From Acetobacteraceae bacterium (lineage in GTDB: Bacteria; Pseudomonadota; Alphaproteobacteria; Acetobacterales; Acetobacteraceae): a stretch of DNA of 64,000 nt. Both the position numbers and the translations under genes were made by a program. Shown one piece after another: positions 32,873 to 41,186 of this stretch; position 1 is the stretch's first letter; each line of letters begins with the position of its first letter. The notes below the pieces were generated by a model that made no database searches, was not told where the DNA came from, and saw only the letters and a list, made by a program, of their open reading frames with translations. The stretch spans positions 203,906 through 267,905 of the forward strand of contig DNXO01000020.1 in assembly GCA_003506895.1 (NCBI GenBank), in the 5' to 3' direction.

Positions 32873-33376
32873 ATGTCGGCATCGCTGACCACGTCGTTCG
32901 ATAACGCCGCCAATCCCCTTGATATGATGGAGCAAATCGTCGCCGCGAATGAATGGGAATTCGACCGCCGCAGTGATTCGGAAATGGCCGCCGAGGCCCC
33001 TGGACACTGGTGCGACTACGGTTTGTTTTTCAACTGGTCGCACGAAATCAGCGTGATGCACTTCACCTGCGCGTTCGACCTGAAAGTGCCGGAAAAGCAG
33101 CGTGGCGCGCTGTTCGAACTCCTGGCTCTCGCCAACGAGAAACTCTGGCTGGGGCATTTTGGGCTTGAGGGTAACGAGGGCATGCCGGTGTTCCGCCATG
33201 CCGTGCTGTTGCGCGGCACCAATGGCGCCTCGGCGGAAAGCCTTGAAGATCTGGTGGACATCGCTCTGACCGAATGCGAACGGTTTTTCCCGGCGTTCCA
33301 GTTCGTGCTATGGGGCGGGAAGTCTCCGGCTGACGCCCTGGCCGCCGCGATGCTGGACTGCGTCGGCGAGGCCTAG
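32873..33376 (+). CDS. YbjN-domain protein
   Basis: A 167-residue YbjN-family protein. NPLDMMEQIVAANEWEFDRR begins the domain, followed by HWCDYGLFFNWSHEISVMHF and a C-terminal SLEDLVDIALTECERFFPAF. GGGAGACCCCG precedes the ATG at 32873. The fold resembles type III secretion chaperones; the cellular role is not established, with stress or cofactor-related functions suggested for relatives. It precedes proC, as is common in alphaproteobacteria, with a stem-loop between them. The 247-base gap before it contains no other gene I can support. Confidence 0.85.
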   Translation: MSASLTTSFDNAANPLDMMEQIVAANEWEFDRRSDSEMAAEAPGHWCDYGLFFNWSHEISVMHFTCAFDLKVPEKQRGALFELLALANEKLWLGHFGLEGNEGMPVFRHAVLLRGTNGASAESLEDLVDIALTECERFFPAFQFVLWGGKSPADALAAAMLDCVGEA

Positions 33377-33390
33377 AAGCCTGCCTGCCG

Positions 33391-33423
33391 GTGTGGTGGC
33401 CGGGCGGATTCCGGCCACCACAC
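33391..33423. terminator. Perfect 13-bp stem-loop between ybjN-like and proC genes
   Basis: GTGTGGTGGCCGG (33391-33403), loop GCGGATT, CCGGCCACCACAC (33411-33423). It lies 15 bases after the YbjN stop and 53 before proC. The tail GACATTTCC is only weakly T-rich. The TGGCCG/CGGCCA core recurs in two other intergenic hairpins in this window. Confidence 0.65.
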
Positions 33424-33475
33424 GACATTTCCGTGTCGGCGTTGTAAGAGGTGGGCGGTCGGGCTACGCCTGATC

Positions 33476-34333
33476 ATGACACGGGGGCAAACAGGGCCGA
33501 ATATGACCAACGACAACACACCCACCATGGGCGCTATTCCGCCGATCCTGCTCGTCGGCTGTGGCCGGATGGGCAGCGCGATGCTGTCCGGCTGGCGGGA
33601 GCAGGGGCTTGCACCGTCGGTTGCCGTCGATCCCTCGCCATCGGCTGCCTCGTTCGCCGGACCGGACATGATGGTTGTCGCGGATGTCTCCGAAATCCCG
33701 GCCGGATTCTCGCCCGCGGCCGTCGTTCTCGCGGTGAAGCCGCAAAATGCCGCCGCGACGCTGCCGGCCTACGCGCGGTTCGCCGCCAATACCGTTTTCC
33801 TGTCGATCATGGCCGGCCGGACGATCGGTGGAATCGGCGCCCTGCTTGGATCCTCCGCCGCGATCGTCCGGGCGATGCCCAACACACCGGCGGCGGTCAG
33901 GCAGGGTGTGACCGTGGGCTGCCCCAGCCCAAACGTCTCCACCCAGCAAAAGGCGTTATGCGACAGGCTGCTGCAAGCCATCGGCAAAGTGGCGTGGGTG
34001 GAAGACGAGGCATTGCTCGACCCCGTTACCGCCGTATCCGGCAGCGGACCGGCCTACGTGTTCCTGCTAGCCGAACTGATGGAACAGGCCGCCATTGAGC
34101 AAGGCATCCCACCTGATCTGGCTCGGCTGCTCGCTCGGCAGACTGTCTCCGGCTCCGGCGCGCTGCTCGGCGCCAGTCCGGAAGATGCGGCGGCCTTGCG
34201 GGTGGCTGTCACCAGCCCGGGCGGCACGACGGCCGAGGCACTGTCGGTCCTGATGAACCCCGACGTCTGGCCGGTGGCGATGTCGCGGGCAATTGCCGCG
34301 GCAACCCGCCGTTCCCGCGAACTGGCGGGTTGA
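33476..34333 (+). CDS. proC: Pyrroline-5-carboxylate reductase
   Basis: The final step of proline biosynthesis, reducing pyrroline-5-carboxylate with NAD(P)H. It has 285 residues with a short extra N-terminus; ATG 33503 (MTNDNTPTMG) may be the real start. The Rossmann loop is ILLVGCGRMGSAMLSGW, then VVLAVKPQNA and AIVRAMPNTPAAVRQGVT. The C-terminal helical domain has AVSGSGPAYVFLLAELMEQA and VTSPGGTTAEALSVL, the ProC signature. It is the start of a proC-COQ9-like-IMPase unit, with 30 bases to the next gene. Confidence 0.94.
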   Translation: MTRGQTGPNMTNDNTPTMGAIPPILLVGCGRMGSAMLSGWREQGLAPSVAVDPSPSAASFAGPDMMVVADVSEIPAGFSPAAVVLAVKPQNAAATLPAYARFAANTVFLSIMAGRTIGGIGALLGSSAAIVRAMPNTPAAVRQGVTVGCPSPNVSTQQKALCDRLLQAIGKVAWVEDEALLDPVTAVSGSGPAYVFLLAELMEQAAIEQGIPPDLARLLARQTVSGSGALLGASPEDAAALRVAVTSPGGTTAEALSVLMNPDVWPVAMSRAIAAATRRSRELAG

Positions 34334-34363
34334 GCCGTTGACAGCGCACACTATCTTCACCCC

Positions 34364-35032
34364 ATGAGCGACACGGAATTCGACACCGCCCTGGTTACCG
34401 CGGCTTTCCGTCTGGCCGGCGAGCAGGGGTGGCGCAAGGTCAACGCGGTCATCGCCGCCCAAGAGGCCGGTCTTTCGCTGGCCGTGGCAAGGGCGCGTTT
34501 TCCGTCCCGTGCCGTGATCCTGCTGCGGTTCGGCCGATTGGCGGACCAGGCAGCACTGAGCGATGCGCCGACCGAAGGATCGGTGCGGGACAAGTTGTTC
34601 GACCTGCTGATGCGGCGCTTCGACTTTCTGCAGTCCCACCGGGCGGGCGTTAAGTCGCTGTTGCGGTCGCTGCCGATGGATCCGCCAATGGCGCTGCTGT
34701 TGGCGTGTGCCTCGCGGCGCAGCATGCGGTGGATGCTGCAGGCAGCCGGGGTCACCGCGACCGGGCCGCGTGGCGAATTGCAGGTGAAGGGGCTGATGGC
34801 CGTCTGGCTGTGGGCCGTTCGCGCCTGGGAGCGGGACGAGTCGGATGACCTGTCCGGCACGATGGCCGCCGTGGACACAGCCTTGCAGCGGGCGGAGCAG
34901 GTTGCCTCGTGGCTGGATGGGCATCGCGAGACGAAAGCACCGCCGGTTCCGCCGGTTTCTGAGCCGGCCGAGTCGGACCCGTCCGGCCTGATCGAGGAGC
35001 CGCCGCCGCTGCCCGAAGCCGACGAGGCGTGA
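34364..35032 (+). CDS. TetR-fold protein, COQ9-like
   Basis: A 222-residue protein with a TetR-like N-terminal helical bundle (DTALVTAAFRLAGEQGWRKV ... LSLAVARARFPSRAVILLRF) and a C-terminal domain (RSMRWMLQAAGVTATGPRGE, AVWLWAVRAWERDESDDLSG) resembling COQ9-like proteins more than a ligand-binding repressor. COQ9 relatives bind lipids and assist ubiquinone hydroxylation, in keeping with ubiK nearby. An acidic, Pro-rich tail of about 35 residues ends the protein. Its stop overlaps the GTG start of the IMPase gene (GTGA). A DNA-binding regulator remains possible. Confidence 0.7.
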   Translation: MSDTEFDTALVTAAFRLAGEQGWRKVNAVIAAQEAGLSLAVARARFPSRAVILLRFGRLADQAALSDAPTEGSVRDKLFDLLMRRFDFLQSHRAGVKSLLRSLPMDPPMALLLACASRRSMRWMLQAAGVTATGPRGELQVKGLMAVWLWAVRAWERDESDDLSGTMAAVDTALQRAEQVASWLDGHRETKAPPVPPVSEPAESDPSGLIEEPPPLPEADEA

Positions 35033-35823
35033 CCACCCCACCGCTCCAGACACGTATGGACGCCGCCATGGATCTGGCCGAGCGGGCTGGCGAAATGGCG
35101 ATGTCGATGCGTCCTGTGCCCGGGGCGGGCGGCGGTAAACTGAAGGGACCGCAGGATTGGGTGACCGAGGCGGACGAGGCGGTGGAGCGGTTTCTGTCCG
35201 ACGAACTGGCCGTGGCGTTTCCCTCGGATGGGTTCCAGGGCGAGGAAGGCGGCGTTTCACGCGGCGGCTCGCTGCGCTGGGTGGTCGATCCGATCGACGG
35301 AACCTCCAACTACGCCAGGGGCGGTGCGCGGTTCTGCGTGTCGCTGGCGTGTATGGAGGGCGATACGCCGCTGATCGGGGTCGTGGTGGCGCCCGCGTTG
35401 CGGGAATCGGTCTGGGCGTGGCGCGGCGGCGGGGCGTGGCGGAACGGCGATCGGATTCGGTCGGCGGACACCAGCGATCCGAAGCAGGCGATCATGGAAG
35501 TGGGTTGGTCCCGGCGGCGTCCGAACGCGGATTATCTGGCTCTATGCCAGCGTGTTCTGGCGGATGGCTGCGGTCTGCGACAGGGCGGGTCTGGGGCCTT
35601 GGGTCTGGTCGATGTCGCGGTCGGGCGGCAGGACGGATATGCCGAGTTGCATATCAACCTGTGGGATGTGGCGGCTGCGCTGGTGATCCTGCGGGAGGCC
35701 GGGGCGAAGGTCAGCGACTTCCTGGCAAATGAGGGGGCAACGAAGGGGAACGGGATCGTTGCCTGCGCACCCGGATTGGCGGGGGTATGGTCGGATCTGC
35801 CTGGGTTGCCGGCGCCGGTTTGA
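35029..35823 (+). CDS. Inositol monophosphatase family protein
   Basis: A Mg-dependent sugar/nucleotide phosphatase of 264 residues. Metal ligands are in FQGEEGGVSRGG (Glu-Glu) and in WVVDPIDGTSNYARGGARF (DPIDGT), and the C-terminal signature is NLWDVAAALVILREAGAKV. The start is a GTG sharing four bases with the upstream stop; ATG 35056 is an alternative that still retains all motifs. The family spans inositol-1-phosphatase, fructose-1,6-bisphosphatase and PAP phosphatase (CysQ); the sequence does not separate them. It is the last gene of the proC unit. Confidence 0.9.
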   Translation: MTTPPLQTRMDAAMDLAERAGEMAMSMRPVPGAGGGKLKGPQDWVTEADEAVERFLSDELAVAFPSDGFQGEEGGVSRGGSLRWVVDPIDGTSNYARGGARFCVSLACMEGDTPLIGVVVAPALRESVWAWRGGGAWRNGDRIRSADTSDPKQAIMEVGWSRRRPNADYLALCQRVLADGCGLRQGGSGALGLVDVAVGRQDGYAELHINLWDVAAALVILREAGAKVSDFLANEGATKGNGIVACAPGLAGVWSDLPGLPAPV

Positions 35824-35944
35824 CGGGACACGATTGCTTCAGTCGCGGTGAGACCAGTCTCCCGCCCGGAGAAGGCGGCGGCGGGCCATTACTCTGATGT
35901 GCCAACTGTTCCCGGTCGAGCGTGATGACCGGCAGATCCGCGGA

Positions 35945-36949
35945 TCAGGTAAGGTGCGCCGGTACGATCGACCACCTTAATCCGTCGCGCCTCAGCGACA
36001 ACCGGTGGTTATGGGCGGCCAGGGCACCCTCTATCATCGCGGCCCAGCAATCTTGGACCGCCGGATGCGGCGCGGGTAAACCGTCCATCAGTTTCCAACC
36101 GATCTGGCGGACGTCTGTTCCGGTTCGGATTTCGGCATGATCTCCCTGGGCTCGCGCAAGCCGTACCATGAAGTCAACGAAGCTTGCAGGACTTCCATCG
36201 GGTTGCAGCCCAAGTGCGGCGGCCGTCTCGGCGTAGAGTTGCATGCCGACCAGCCTGGCCGCACCGCCCGCCAGGAACCGGGCGGTTTCCGCGCCGAACA
36301 GATCGACGCAGGCGGGCAGGGCGGAGCGGATGTATTCCATCGCGTAGGATCGGTGAGCCTTTGCCAGGCGTTCAGCCGGCCAGTCCAACACCGGCGCCAA
36401 TACTGGATCGAAGGGCGGTGCTTCCTCGTCCCGAACGAAACGCAGGCGGTCTTCCGGTGCCAGGGGGTGGTCGTATTCCCGGAAGTAGCCCTCCAGCCCG
36501 GCATCACCGTCCACCGCCATCTTGGTGCAGACAAACCCCAGCCTGGGGTTGCCGAGGGACACGCCGTTATGGGCCTGCCAGCCGCGCAGCATTGCCTCTG
36601 AAACCTGTGTCGGTATGCCGCAGATTGCCACGCCCTTCCACGCCCAGCGCGGTGGCGGGAAACGGACCCAGGCCTTGCGGTCGGTCTCTGGCATATACTC
36701 GACCGAGACGCCGCCGATGCGGTTGGACAGATAGTGATACTGGGCAGCCGCGACGGCGTCGGGCAACGCGGTGAGCCCGAGCTTTTGAAGCCCGGGCAGG
36801 AAACGGGCGAGATGCTGGGTGCGGAAGGTGCGAAACGCCAGCTTTGCCGCGTCCTCCGCGCCGCGTTGCACCACGGTGCGAAGGACCAGGCCGACGAAGA
36901 AGCCATGATACCAGTCGGCGACGGCCTTCCAGGCTTTTTGCTCATCCAT
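35945..36949 (-). CDS. Protein of unknown function, 334 aa
   Basis: Not recognised. It is soluble, with a helix-rich N-terminus (DEQKAWKAVADWYHGFFVGL) and no signal peptide. A central region has aromatic and Pro-rich stretches (VRFPPPRWAWKGVAICGIPT) and the segment GFVCTKMAVDGDAGLEGYFR. The four cysteines are scattered rather than clustered. Codon use matches the neighbours. It stands alone, divergent from the PhzF gene with about 75 bases between them, so the two may be co-regulated. Length and composition suggest an enzyme rather than a regulator. Confidence 0.7.
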   Translation of the reverse strand: MDEQKAWKAVADWYHGFFVGLVLRTVVQRGAEDAAKLAFRTFRTQHLARFLPGLQKLGLTALPDAVAAAQYHYLSNRIGGVSVEYMPETDRKAWVRFPPPRWAWKGVAICGIPTQVSEAMLRGWQAHNGVSLGNPRLGFVCTKMAVDGDAGLEGYFREYDHPLAPEDRLRFVRDEEAPPFDPVLAPVLDWPAERLAKAHRSYAMEYIRSALPACVDLFGAETARFLAGGAARLVGMQLYAETAAALGLQPDGSPASFVDFMVRLARAQGDHAEIRTGTDVRQIGWKLMDGLPAPHPAVQDCWAAMIEGALAAHNHRLSLRRDGLRWSIVPAHLT

Positions 36950-37022
36950 GAGTTGCGTATTATTCCCATCTCGCGCCAGCGTCCGGCAGGCACCATGTTC
37001 AGGCAGTCTTCAGGAGGCCGCA

Positions 37023-37931
37023 ATGGCAAGCTATGATTTCGTCACCGTCAACGTATTCACCGACGAGCGCTTCGGCGGCAATCCGCTGGCGGTGCTACCT
37101 GACGCCACCGGCCTGACCGACGCGCAGATGCAGGCCATCGCGGCGGAGTTCAATCTGTCGGAAACGACGTTTGTGCTGCCGCCGGACAATCCCCAGCACC
37201 ACGCCCGCGTGCGAATTTTCTCCCGCAAGAGCGAGATGCCGTTTGCCGGCCATCCGAATGTCGGCACCGGATTCGTGCTGGCGACGATCGCCGGTGACCC
37301 GCCGGAACACTATACCTTCGAGGAGATCGCCGGTCTGGTGCGTGTGCACATCCTGCGCGACGCCAACCGCCAGATTTCAGGCGCCCGAATCGCGGCACCG
37401 CGTTCGCTGAGCATCGATATAGGGATTCCTGTCGAGGTCGTGGCGGGCTGTGCCAGCCTGTCACCCGACGACATCGCCACTTTGTCGCATACGCCCCTGG
37501 TGGCCTCGGTCGGCACGCCGTTCGTTCTCGCCGAGGTCGCCAGTGTGGAGGCTCTGTCCCGCGCCAGGCCCGATCTTTCGGCCTTCCGCTCCGCCGCCGA
37601 CGAGTTCGCTGGGATGGATGGGCGGTTCGCGCTATATCTCTACGCCTGGATGCCGGGCGACGAGCGGCGGATCAGGGCACGGATGTTCGCGCCGTTGGGC
37701 GGCACGCCCGAGGATCCGGCGACCGGCAGCGCGGCCGCCACGCTCGCGGCGCTGCTGACGTCCATCGCGCCGGGTGACAATGTCGATTTATCGTATGCCA
37801 TCGAGCAGGGCGTGGAAATGGGGCGCCCGAGCCTGATATTGGCTTCGGCGGTGAAGACCGGGGAGGGGCCAGTGTCGGCGAGTGTCGCGGGAAGTTGCGT
37901 CCCGGTATCGCGCGGGACACTGGTGGTTTAG
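37023..37931 (+). CDS. PhzF-family isomerase
   Basis: A 302-residue PhzF-like protein with the diaminopimelate-epimerase fold. MASYDFVTVNVFTDERFGGN starts the family domain, the catalytic Glu is in AEFNLSETTFVLPP (about residue 47), followed by FSRKSEMPFAGHPNVGTGFV and the C-terminal EDPATGSAAATLAALL. TCAGGAGGCCGCA just before the ATG fixes the start. The family isomerises small metabolites; phenazine synthesis itself is not implied, because no other phz genes are present. It shares four bases with the convergent desaturase gene at its stop. Confidence 0.92.
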   Translation: MASYDFVTVNVFTDERFGGNPLAVLPDATGLTDAQMQAIAAEFNLSETTFVLPPDNPQHHARVRIFSRKSEMPFAGHPNVGTGFVLATIAGDPPEHYTFEEIAGLVRVHILRDANRQISGARIAAPRSLSIDIGIPVEVVAGCASLSPDDIATLSHTPLVASVGTPFVLAEVASVEALSRARPDLSAFRSAADEFAGMDGRFALYLYAWMPGDERRIRARMFAPLGGTPEDPATGSAAATLAALLTSIAPGDNVDLSYAIEQGVEMGRPSLILASAVKTGEGPVSASVAGSCVPVSRGTLVV

Positions 37932-38899
37932 CCGGGCGGCGGCAGAGCCTGTTCCGCTGCCTCCGCGCGCGCCATTCGGCGGTTTGGCCTGCAAACGTCC
38001 TTTGTCAGGCCGACGGACTCCAGCAGTTTCACGAACCCATAGATCACGTCGATCTCCCACCAGCGGTGCCCGTGGCTGGCGGAGCGTGGGTCGGCGTGAT
38101 GGTTGTTGTGCCAGCCTTCGCCGCTGGTCAGGATGGCGACGAACCAGTTGTTGCGGCTTTTTTCGCCGGTTGCGTAGTTCTGGTAGCCGAACAGGTGAGA
38201 CAGTGAGTTCACCGACCAGGTGATGTGCCATACCGCCACGGTACGGAAGAACACGCCCCAGACCAGCAGGCTGGTGCCGAACTGGAGTGCCTGGGCCATC
38301 GTGCCGCCGCCGATCAGGCTGGCCGCGAAACCGCCGGCGAAAAAGACCGCCCAGGAACTCACGATGATAATCGGGTACAGCAACGTGCGTTCAAGCCGGC
38401 GATAGAACGGGTCGCGCAGGATGTCCTTGGCGTAACGGTCGTAGATACCCAGGCGGACCAGATCACCGTTTTTGACCAGCATCCAACCGACATGGCCCCA
38501 CAGAAACCCGGCGAGCGGGCTGTGGGGGTCGTCCTGCCGGTCGGAGTGCTCATGATGCCGTCGGTGGACGGCGACCCAGCGGGCAGGCGTGTCCTGCATG
38601 CAGCAGACGCCCAGGATAGCGAACCCGTGCTCCAGCCATTTGGGGCAGACCAGGCCGCGATGGGTCAGCATCCGGTGGAAGCACAGATTGATGCCCAGGC
38701 CGCCGAAGACATAGATCCCGGCGACGGCCAGGATCACGCCGGTCCAACTGAAGCACCACGGTAAAAGCGCGAGCAGGGCGAGGGCATGATAGATCCCGAC
38801 GGTAATCGCGTAAGGCCAGACGATCTGGTTTGTTTGGACCGCCGCGGGCAGTGGCAGGAGCCGTGGCGCGACATCGGTCGTGGACTGGGGAAGGCTCAC
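37928..38899 (-). CDS. Delta-9-type acyl-CoA/acyl-lipid desaturase
   Basis: An integral-membrane diiron desaturase of 323 residues that introduces a double bond into saturated acyl chains. The three histidine boxes are INLCFHRMLTHRGL (HxxxxH), VAVHRRHHEHSDRQDDPHSP (HxxHH) and GEGWHNNHHADPRSASHGHR (HxxHH). Four hydrophobic segments flank them. The start is taken as GTG 38899, since GAGAGGATTTGC precedes it. A 10-base palindrome CAACATGTTG lies 50 bases upstream. It overlaps the PhzF 3' end by four bases. Confidence 0.9.
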   Translation of the reverse strand: MSLPQSTTDVAPRLLPLPAAVQTNQIVWPYAITVGIYHALALLALLPWCFSWTGVILAVAGIYVFGGLGINLCFHRMLTHRGLVCPKWLEHGFAILGVCCMQDTPARWVAVHRRHHEHSDRQDDPHSPLAGFLWGHVGWMLVKNGDLVRLGIYDRYAKDILRDPFYRRLERTLLYPIIIVSSWAVFFAGGFAASLIGGGTMAQALQFGTSLLVWGVFFRTVAVWHITWSVNSLSHLFGYQNYATGEKSRNNWFVAILTSGEGWHNNHHADPRSASHGHRWWEIDVIYGFVKLLESVGLTKDVCRPNRRMARAEAAEQALPPPG

Positions 38900-39043
38900 G
38901 CAAATCCTCTCGAACGATCGCAGCAAGCCGCCGGGCTATTGCACGAAACAACATGTTGCAGCCAGATATTAAACCACCAATGCTCCGGCAATCGGATGAC
39001 GGTTGTGCGTCAGCACTGGTCTGGCCGCCGTCGGCGTGGACCG

Positions 39044-39694
39044 TTAGACGACCGGGGTGGCGACCACGTATTGCTGATACGCCGGCCGTTCGCATAGGCG
39101 ATCGTACCACGTCCGCAACGCCGGCATCTCCGGGCGGCCCAGGCCCATGTAGTCCATGTTGAACCAACGATGCGCATGCACGCCCCAGGGGATGTCGCAC
39201 AGGCTGAAATCGGGGCCGGCGATGAAGGCGTGGTTGTTCAACTTGGCTTCGATCATGCCCCAGGCGCGGGCTGTCTCGCCGATCGCGGTCCCGACGGCGT
39301 TAAGGTCGCGTTTGTCCGCGGCGGTGCGCACCAGTCCCCAGAACACCACGGTCATCGGGCGATTGAGCACGGTCTGCTGCGCGTCCATCCAGTGGTCGAT
39401 GTTTGCCCTTGCGTGGGCGTCCGTCGGCCAGAGCGGCGTTCCCGAGGCATGGCCCTGGGCCAGATAACGACAGATCGCATTGCTCTCCCACAGGGTGAAG
39501 TCGCCCTCTTGCAGGGTCGGCACCAGACCGGTCGGGTTCATCGCCCGGTATTCGGGGGTGTCGGTCTTCCCGAATGCACCGCCAACGTCGATCCGTTCGA
39601 AGGGAAGGCCCAGTTCGCCCAGCGTCCAGAGGACCTTCATCACGTTGCTCGATGTCGGGCGCCCCCAGACGATGCGGCCGGCGGTATCAGGCAT
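39044..39694 (-). CDS. Glutathione S-transferase family protein
   Basis: A 216-residue two-domain transferase. The thioredoxin-like domain runs from IVWGRPTSSNVMKVLWTLGE to NPTGLVPTLQEGDFTLWESN, containing the cis-Pro and the Glu-Ser pair that binds the gamma-glutamyl group. The helical domain has NNHAFIAGPDFSLCDIPWGV with the N-capping box Asp. The catalytic residue is probably the Ser of RPTSSN, which suggests a theta/zeta-like relative. It is cytosolic, a single gene between the desaturase and dsbB-like genes. Confidence 0.9.
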   Translation of the reverse strand: MPDTAGRIVWGRPTSSNVMKVLWTLGELGLPFERIDVGGAFGKTDTPEYRAMNPTGLVPTLQEGDFTLWESNAICRYLAQGHASGTPLWPTDAHARANIDHWMDAQQTVLNRPMTVVFWGLVRTAADKRDLNAVGTAIGETARAWGMIEAKLNNHAFIAGPDFSLCDIPWGVHAHRWFNMDYMGLGRPEMPALRTWYDRLCERPAYQQYVVATPVV

Positions 39695-39787
39695 TGGCTT
39701 CCCCCTTTTTATCCAGCGGCGACGGTAGTCCGCCCACGTTCAACCGGCAACTTGCATCCGGCGCGCAAGCGGAGCACACGGACGTTT

Positions 39788-40285
39788 ATGCAACGTCCAC
39801 CACCGCGCACCCTCGCCGTGTTGGCTGCCCTCGGGGCGGCGGCGGCACTTGGGGTTGCTTATTCCTCGGAAATCTGGGGCGAACTCGTGCCCTGTGCGCT
39901 CTGTCTGGTAGAGCGCTGGCCTTACCGCATCGTCATCGTGCTGGGGCTGGTGGCGGCCATCGCCCCCGCACGGCTGGTGCGGCCGCTGCTGACTCTGGCG
40001 ATCCTTAGTTTGCTGGCCGATGCCGCCATCGCGGCGGTGCATGTCGGCGTCGAGTTCGAATGGTGGCCAAGCCCACTGCCGGAGTGCATGGCGCCGCATA
40101 TCTCGGGCGCCTCGATCGCGGAGCGTCTGGCCTCGATGCCGGCACGGCCGTCGAAATCGTGCGAGGATCCGACCTTCCTGATTCCGGGGATACCGCTGTC
40201 GATGGCGGCGCTGAACATGCTTTACGCGCTTGGCTTCGCGGCGGTGTTGGCCATGTTCCTGCGGGTCCGGCGCAACAGGTCCTGA
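39788..40285 (+). CDS. dsbB: DsbB-family disulfide bond formation protein
   Basis: An inner-membrane quinone reductase that reoxidises DsbA, 165 residues with four hydrophobic segments. The first periplasmic pair is VPCALCLVERWPYR (Cys36, Cys39). The second is PECMAP and KSCEDPTF (Cys100, Cys125). ATG 39788 (MQRPPPRTLAV) gives a normal first helix; the open frame continues far upstream but runs antisense through the GST gene. No dsbA is nearby. Confidence 0.9.
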   Translation: MQRPPPRTLAVLAALGAAAALGVAYSSEIWGELVPCALCLVERWPYRIVIVLGLVAAIAPARLVRPLLTLAILSLLADAAIAAVHVGVEFEWWPSPLPECMAPHISGASIAERLASMPARPSKSCEDPTFLIPGIPLSMAALNMLYALGFAAVLAMFLRVRRNRS

Positions 40286-40383
40286 AGAAAGTTTAACGGA
40301 TCGCGATCTCGCCACATTTCCGGCGGTGTTTGGACGTGATGACATGGTCAATACCGGGTCATGTTCGATCAAACCTTGTCACC

Positions 40384-40893
40384 ATGCGTTGGCTTATCAT
40401 GATCGCCGCCCTGGCCTGGGCGTTGCCGGCCCGGTCGCAACCGGCGATCCCGCCTGCTCTGCTGGACTATGCGGGAAGCGCCCTGGGCGACCTGATCGAG
40501 GCCGCGCGTCAGCAGGCGATTTCCGATGGTGTGCGGCCAATCCCACCCGCGATCTACCGATCATTGCTGGGATACTTTCCAGCCGCGTTGCTACAACGCT
40601 GCCGGTTCGCGGTCGGCGGCAGCCGAGCGCTGACGCTGCCGGCGCTTGCGTTCTCCTATGGCGATGCGACCGCGATCACGCTGGGCGACGTGGTGCTGTT
40701 CAAGTCAGAGCGGGTCGCCGATAGCGACCTGAAGGTCTGGGCGCATGAACTGACCCATGTGATGCAATATCAGCGGTGGGGTATCGGCGGTTTCGCGGAG
40801 CGGTATGTGCGCGATAGCGCGGGCGTGGAGCAGGAAGCGATCGACAACGCGAACCGCTTCGCCGCGTGGCTGCCCCGCGAAGGCAGGCACTAG
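40384..40893 (+). CDS. Secreted protein with HELTH zinc motif (DUF4157-like)
   Basis: A 169-residue protein with an N-terminal signal peptide (MRWLIMIAALAWALPARSQP, likely cut after Ala-Arg-Ser). In the C-terminal half LKVWAHELTHVMQYQRWG carries an HExxH motif (His121, Glu122, His125), followed by VEQEAIDNANRFA, whose Glu could be a third ligand. The layout resembles DUF4157 proteins. It could be a small periplasmic peptidase or a pseudo-protease domain. It stands alone; no contractile-injection or toxin genes flank it. No convincing ribosome-binding site is seen. Confidence 0.7.
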   Translation: MRWLIMIAALAWALPARSQPAIPPALLDYAGSALGDLIEAARQQAISDGVRPIPPAIYRSLLGYFPAALLQRCRFAVGGSRALTLPALAFSYGDATAITLGDVVLFKSERVADSDLKVWAHELTHVMQYQRWGIGGFAERYVRDSAGVEQEAIDNANRFAAWLPREGRH

Positions 40894-40964
40894 ATGAAAC
40901 CAGTTCCCGACTGATTCGTTCCAAAGAAGCGGCCTGTCGGTCGCGAGCAAATCAGGAGCGAATC

Positions 40965-41147
40965 ATGGACAAGAATCGGGTCGAAGGCGCTGCACATCAG
41001 GCCAAGGGTGCCGTCAAGGAAGCCGTGGGCAAAGTGACCGGCGATAAGAAGACCCAGGCCGAGGGCGCCGCGGAGAAAGCCGCCGGCAAAGTCCAGAACG
41101 CCGTCGGCGGTGCGAAGGATACGGCCAAGGAGTGGGCCAACCGGTAA
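40965..41147 (+). CDS. CsbD-family stress protein
   Basis: A 60-residue hydrophilic protein, MDKNRVEGAAHQAKGAVKEA and onward, consisting of Lys/Ala/Gly-rich amphipathic repeats (AVGKVTGDKKTQAEGAAEKA). This is the CsbD pattern seen in general-stress proteins. ATCAGGAGCGAATC precedes the ATG. A UUCG-capped hairpin immediately follows the stop. Induction under stress is expected from the family; no stress-sigma promoter in the right orientation is visible. Confidence 0.9.
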   Translation: MDKNRVEGAAHQAKGAVKEAVGKVTGDKKTQAEGAAEKAAGKVQNAVGGAKDTAKEWANR

Positions 41148-41154
41148 GCCCGAT

Positions 41155-41186
41155 GAAGGGGCGTGCGCTTCGGCGCGTTCCCCTTC
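41155..41186. terminator. UUCG-capped terminator hairpin shared by csbD-like and cupin genes
   Basis: GAAGGGGCGTGCGC (41155-41168), tetraloop TTCG, GCGCGTTCCCCTTC (41173-41186): 14 pairs with one mismatch and two wobbles. It starts eight bases after the CsbD stop and overlaps the last two bases of the convergent cupin stop. There is no T-run, so it may act as a bidirectional barrier or 3'-end stabiliser. Confidence 0.65.

Noticed and set aside
38949..38958. Palindrome CAACATGTTG upstream of the desaturase
   Set aside because: It is only ten bases and unsupported by a neighbouring regulator; it is mentioned with the gene but not called as an operator.
40898..40922. GGAAC-N17-GTT on the minus strand, resembling a general-stress (EcfG) promoter near the CsbD gene
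   Set aside because: It points away from csbD and into the antisense of the HELTH-motif gene, so it cannot drive the stress gene.
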